DNA from: Anaspis maculata
Taxonomy: Eukaryota > Arthropoda > Insecta > Coleoptera > Scraptiidae
Reading direction: 5' to 3'
DNA: 64,000 nucleotides
Assembly: GCA_949128115.1 (NCBI GenBank)
Contig: OX421965.1
Location: 59,018,012 to 59,082,011 of the forward strand
Below are positions 60,355 to 64,000 of this stretch, piece by piece (positions within the stretch are counted from its first letter, which is position 1; each line of letters begins with the position of its first letter). The notes under the pieces were generated by a model. It did no database searches and had not been told where the DNA came from. It saw only the letters and a list, made by a program, of their open reading frames with translations. The position numbers and the translations under genes are program-made.

Positions 60355-63300
60355 TATCACAACCTGTCAAGGAAGTCAATTCTGAAACAAAATTAAAATA
60401 GAAATTTATCTTTGCGGTCAAACATCCCGATTGTCATAATAATCGAGTGCTGTGTGACTCAGTAACGTCATTTTATTTGTCAGAAGTTGACACATTTTGT
60501 GCGTCAGTTATAGGTAATTTAAATCGGCATTTCAAAAAGCATCTGTCCAAAATGGCAAATCTTCACCAAAATCATATAAGAAACGATAGCTACAAAAAAA
60601 TCATATCATCTTACGGTTTGGAGTTGACATTACCCGTTCATGTTGTAAATGCAGAACTAGGACTTTTGAAGCAAAAATTGACAAGCCGGCTACGGTTGGT
60701 GGCATCTGCAAAAGCAACCAGACCACAGCGGCCATTAGCCGTAGCCGTATTCACAACTTGAACAGGATGTGTATGACTGTTGTCTTTACAATACATCAAA
60801 ATTTCAATATTGTCCGAAGTCAACACCTGTCACCTGTAAAAAGCACTGATTCGTTTCTCAGCTCTCCAAAAAACGTTTTCTATGTAAGACGACTCCTCCC
60901 TCAATAATTGATCAGCTGTCAAAGTCTCCGCACCCAAAATTCAAACAACTTAAAACTTGCCCCACACAGGTGGTTAACCTGCACTCTGTGAGGTGACTAG
61001 GCCAACGAGACGTATCGAAACAAAGTATTGTTTGTTGCTAAGGTGACTTAAACCATGTAATACCTAAGGGTGTTTCAACCTTCGGTAATTGGCTTAGATA
61101 TGTCCGTCAACCTCCAGTCGGAACTGAATCGACGGCCAACCGGACATAATTACACTGGGCCTTATTTCCCCATTTGGGTATAGAACGGCGCCCCATTTCT
61201 AATTATTTCACCCTATTTTCAGGGCAATAGAACCACTTCATAGATCACTATCAGACATCATCCCAGAAATACATTTATTTGTAAAAGTATTGTGCTCATG
61301 AATAAAGACGTCACGCGCCATCAGAACAGTCACTTTTTTATTGGTAATTGCAAATAATGATGTACCTAGTTACCTGTTCAAACATTGGCCATTCTGCGCC
61401 ACTGCAGACGTCTATAAATTGAACCTATAGCGTAATTGGTAATCAGTGGTGGCGCAGAGACCGCGGCACGTGTCACAAACAAGTCCCACGTGATACACAT
61501 CGTATACCCCTTTCTCTTTAACCCTCATCCCAAACAGGAAGACTCTTGCATCCACTGTATTATGTTATTTTAGGATTTAACAAGGGGCCCCCCTGACATC
61601 AAAGGCAAGTAAATATCGCGTGCGGTAAATATTTGCGTATACACTATACAACCGATGCGGTCACATATCTTACGGCCGCGGCCGGGGTAGTATTTATTAA
61701 AAATTCTTCTTTGTGGTTTCGCAACCACAGTGTATACACAGTCACAAAAAACTAGTCCTAATTAAAAATGGCGTCCATGAATCCCTCGAATAATTATCAT
61801 TATCAGGGTATATTGTAAGGTGTACCTCTAATGGCGGCAGGGCGCTGCGCGCGGAAGTAAATAAAAGGATAATCTCGAACAACCCCCAAACGCAAAGTTA
61901 ATTACCCCGAACATTGGTTGGTTCATGACTTTGCGGCCCATAAATCATAATTCATACACAGGCAGGGGTGGAACAATACGGTTCCGCTCTCACCCCATCA
62001 CTCGATCTTCACGCCTCGCTCCGCCACCACTGAAAGGATTTATTGATTAATCCAAACAAATTACGCTGAAATTATTACGTTGTTACCCGTGGGGGGCTTA
62101 ATGAGCCCCGGCATCACTATGGCAAAAGCATAGCACTGAAAGGGTTCCGGAGCGCGCGAATTTTCAAAAGACGCGCCCCACTTTTTATTCTTTGGAAATT
62201 ATGATTGTGTGTGCGGTGCGTGGATGAATGCCAGTGTTGCGGGGTCTTTCAATTCGGGTATGCATGGGGTGGGGTATCTTTTGGTGTTCCTGCGATTGAA
62301 TTTTATGTGTTGAGTATTTCACTCTGTCGCGGATAATGTACCTGTACTCACTAAAGGTTCAAAACCGTAATGGGGTATTATACAAAATTACAAAATACAA
62401 TTTTTTGACGTATAGGTGCCTTTGTGAATGAAATTAACACTGTTTAGTTGGAAAAATATTTTAAAAATTTTTGGCACCTAGAAAGGATTCAGAAATTTAG
62501 CTCATCACAGTCCATCCATTCAAACTGCAGACAAAGATCATTCAAATGTATACCAAAGTATAAGATACCGATTATTTTGGCTAGTGTTCTTCTCACAACT
62601 TGAGCAAATAAGTGGTTCTTCTTGTCCCGTCAGGTTGACACAAGTGGGAACCTGACCTGACACGACACAAGTGTGCGAGCAATCGGCGTGTGCAAGGAAT
62701 CGGCATTTCTCTGCCAAAAATTATGGACCACGTATTACGGGTTTAAATCGTAATTGAAAGTGATTGATTCCGAGGTGGAGATAGTTGGGATTGGGAGAAT
62801 TGAAAATACAGAATAAACTACAAAAATCAGGTTTATGATCGGGGAGAAAAGGTTAAAGAATATTTACAGTTCAACTTGACATGGCGTGTTAACAAAAATA
62901 AAGGGGCGTTGCGCAGATGACGCCAATAGGAAGGGTGAGCAATACCGCGAGAGTTGGCTCACAAACTATAACGTAGGTACCTACCTTTTCGATGACGCTG
63001 CGAGAACTCGAAAGGCCCAACGAAGCTCCAGCGACGACACTGAAACGGAGTACCTACACGAAAAACAACATACTGCCGTACCTACCTACCTACCCCAAGG
63101 GAAATTGGTGTAGTAAACCGGTATAGCTATCCCCTTCCTAATAACGTCTCTTACTTCACGCAGAGACAATAATAATACATATAACAACAACACGCTAAAT
63201 GTCAAATAGGTAACTTATTCTAAACAGTGAAATAAAAGATAAGAGGCAACACTTGGTTTGCCCATCAACGAGTCTTGAACGCATGAGCTTCGGGACAACC

Positions 63301-64000
63301 GCAACGATTAGCAGAATTTTGATAATCTGGACCAACTGACAACGTTGGTGAAGACGCCGATTGGACGGTGAGGTAGTAAACTGATTTGGTACATTTGAAT
63401 ATTCCAGAAGCTCACCATACGCTCTGGCATCTGGACAGACGAGAAAAATAGGACCGAAATGGTCACTTCAACGAAGTTATCGATTACTGACAGTTGCTGT
63501 CAACCAAAGGCGGCGCGGCGTTCTAGGAGTGGCGTTCAGCGCCGCTTCCGTTGATTTTGGTTCTCGAGGCACATCACAAGACTGGTGGTACTGCTTGCCA
63601 TCAACAGGAACAGCAGAGGAACACTAAATCGCTACTTGGCCGATGGTTATTGGATCTTTCTTTTCAGAATCAGCCGGAGCCTCCGAAAAAATAACAACCA
63701 ATTCTCTTTTGTTTTTTGGTTCCCCTGGTTTCATTATTCTGTATCGCCAAGTCGATTTTTGAAACCGTAACACACGTCGGCACCACGACCTCTGGAACCT
63801 CTGGGGAATTTATCCTGCTCAAACCCAATTATTATTTGTGCACAGCAGCATTGTTTTGAACATCAAACAGCAAATATTGATGTTGACTGACACACGTGGA
63901 CTCTTCCCCGACGTTCATGTGGCTACCCGGTACTGTTTTTGGCTCGCTTATTCACTTGAATTGGTCGGCTTCTCACATTTGAAGCCTTTTTCCCTTCATG
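60355..64000. other. Intronic, no gene recognised
   Basis: Mixed composition. Short TACC/CCTA tracts near 63080. No domain, transposon terminus or SoxD exon recognised. Confidence 0.4.

Larger units (their letters stand above)
48147..64000 (+). other. Intron downstream of the micro-exon, open at window end
   Basis: It begins with the GTGAGTAC donor. No further SoxD exon, and in particular no HMG-box reading frame, was recognised up to the window end, so the rest of the gene probably lies to the right. Confidence 0.5.

Noticed and set aside
63270..63310. Antisense tRNA-like GTCTTGAACGCATGAGCTTC
   Set aside because: Only a loose resemblance. No cloverleaf or flanking duplication could be drawn.

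Overview
This window looks like insect nuclear DNA, almost all of it intron. It is AT-rich with scattered GC-richer patches. It has no bacterial-type gene packing, no complete open gene and no CRISPR or rRNA. The open frames are short, and most are shadows of repeats. The species cannot be named from the sequence; the many DNA-transposon relics, a tRNA-derived SINE, a tRNA-Lys-primed LTR relic and a Penelope-like relic all fit an insect.

The backbone is one plus-strand gene. An exon at 12893-13043 encodes the leucine-zipper segment of a SoxD (SOX5/6/13-type) transcription factor, between a phase-2 acceptor and a phase-0 GTAAGA donor. About 35 kb downstream, an 18-codon phase-0 micro-exon candidate sits at 48093-48146. 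Its acceptor is immediately followed by a regenerated 5' splice site (CAG|GTGAGT), the signature of a recursive-splicing site, and a second GTGAGT donor closes the 54-nt exon. The HMG-box exons and the promoter are not recognised here. The working picture is a developmental regulator with giant introns.

Layout: 1-12.9 kb is the upstream intron. It holds a foldback at 1 kb, a tRNA-Lys primer-binding site of an LTR relic at 3.6 kb, a Penelope-like element with inverted terminal repeats and hammerhead-like motifs at 6.6-8.3 kb (interrupted by a TA-flanked mariner-type MITE), and a 1.5-kb palindrome ending 145 bp before the SoxD exon. From 13 to 48 kb is the giant intron. It holds an hAT-like element (14.4-15.8), a complete tRNA-SINE with target duplication (16.9-17.1), Ty3-type RNase H relics (18.4 and 20.0), a 2.9-kb foldback with tandem-repeat arms and a ~120-bp minisatellite core (20.6-23.5), unassigned minus-strand coding-like frames (28.4-29.1), a mariner-type foldback carrying a nested Harbinger-like MITE (29.4-30.5), a 331-bp palindrome (33.4), an hAT-like element whose termini are AAGACC hexamer arrays (40.6-41.7), a 156-bp tandem duplication (43.5) and a possible minus-strand ZAD-like first exon (45.7). 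From 48 to 64 kb is a further intron with a CCTGA minisatellite, a 114-bp hairpin MITE and a mariner-type foldback (59.6-60.4). GC-richer, repeat-poor patches near 17.4, 24.2, 27, 31.8, 50.3 and 57 kb are the best places to look for enhancers or alternative first exons.

The most interesting items are the recursive-splice micro-exon, the Penelope-like element with ribozyme-like motifs, and several nested palindromes in which one arm records the empty insertion site of an element sitting in the other arm.
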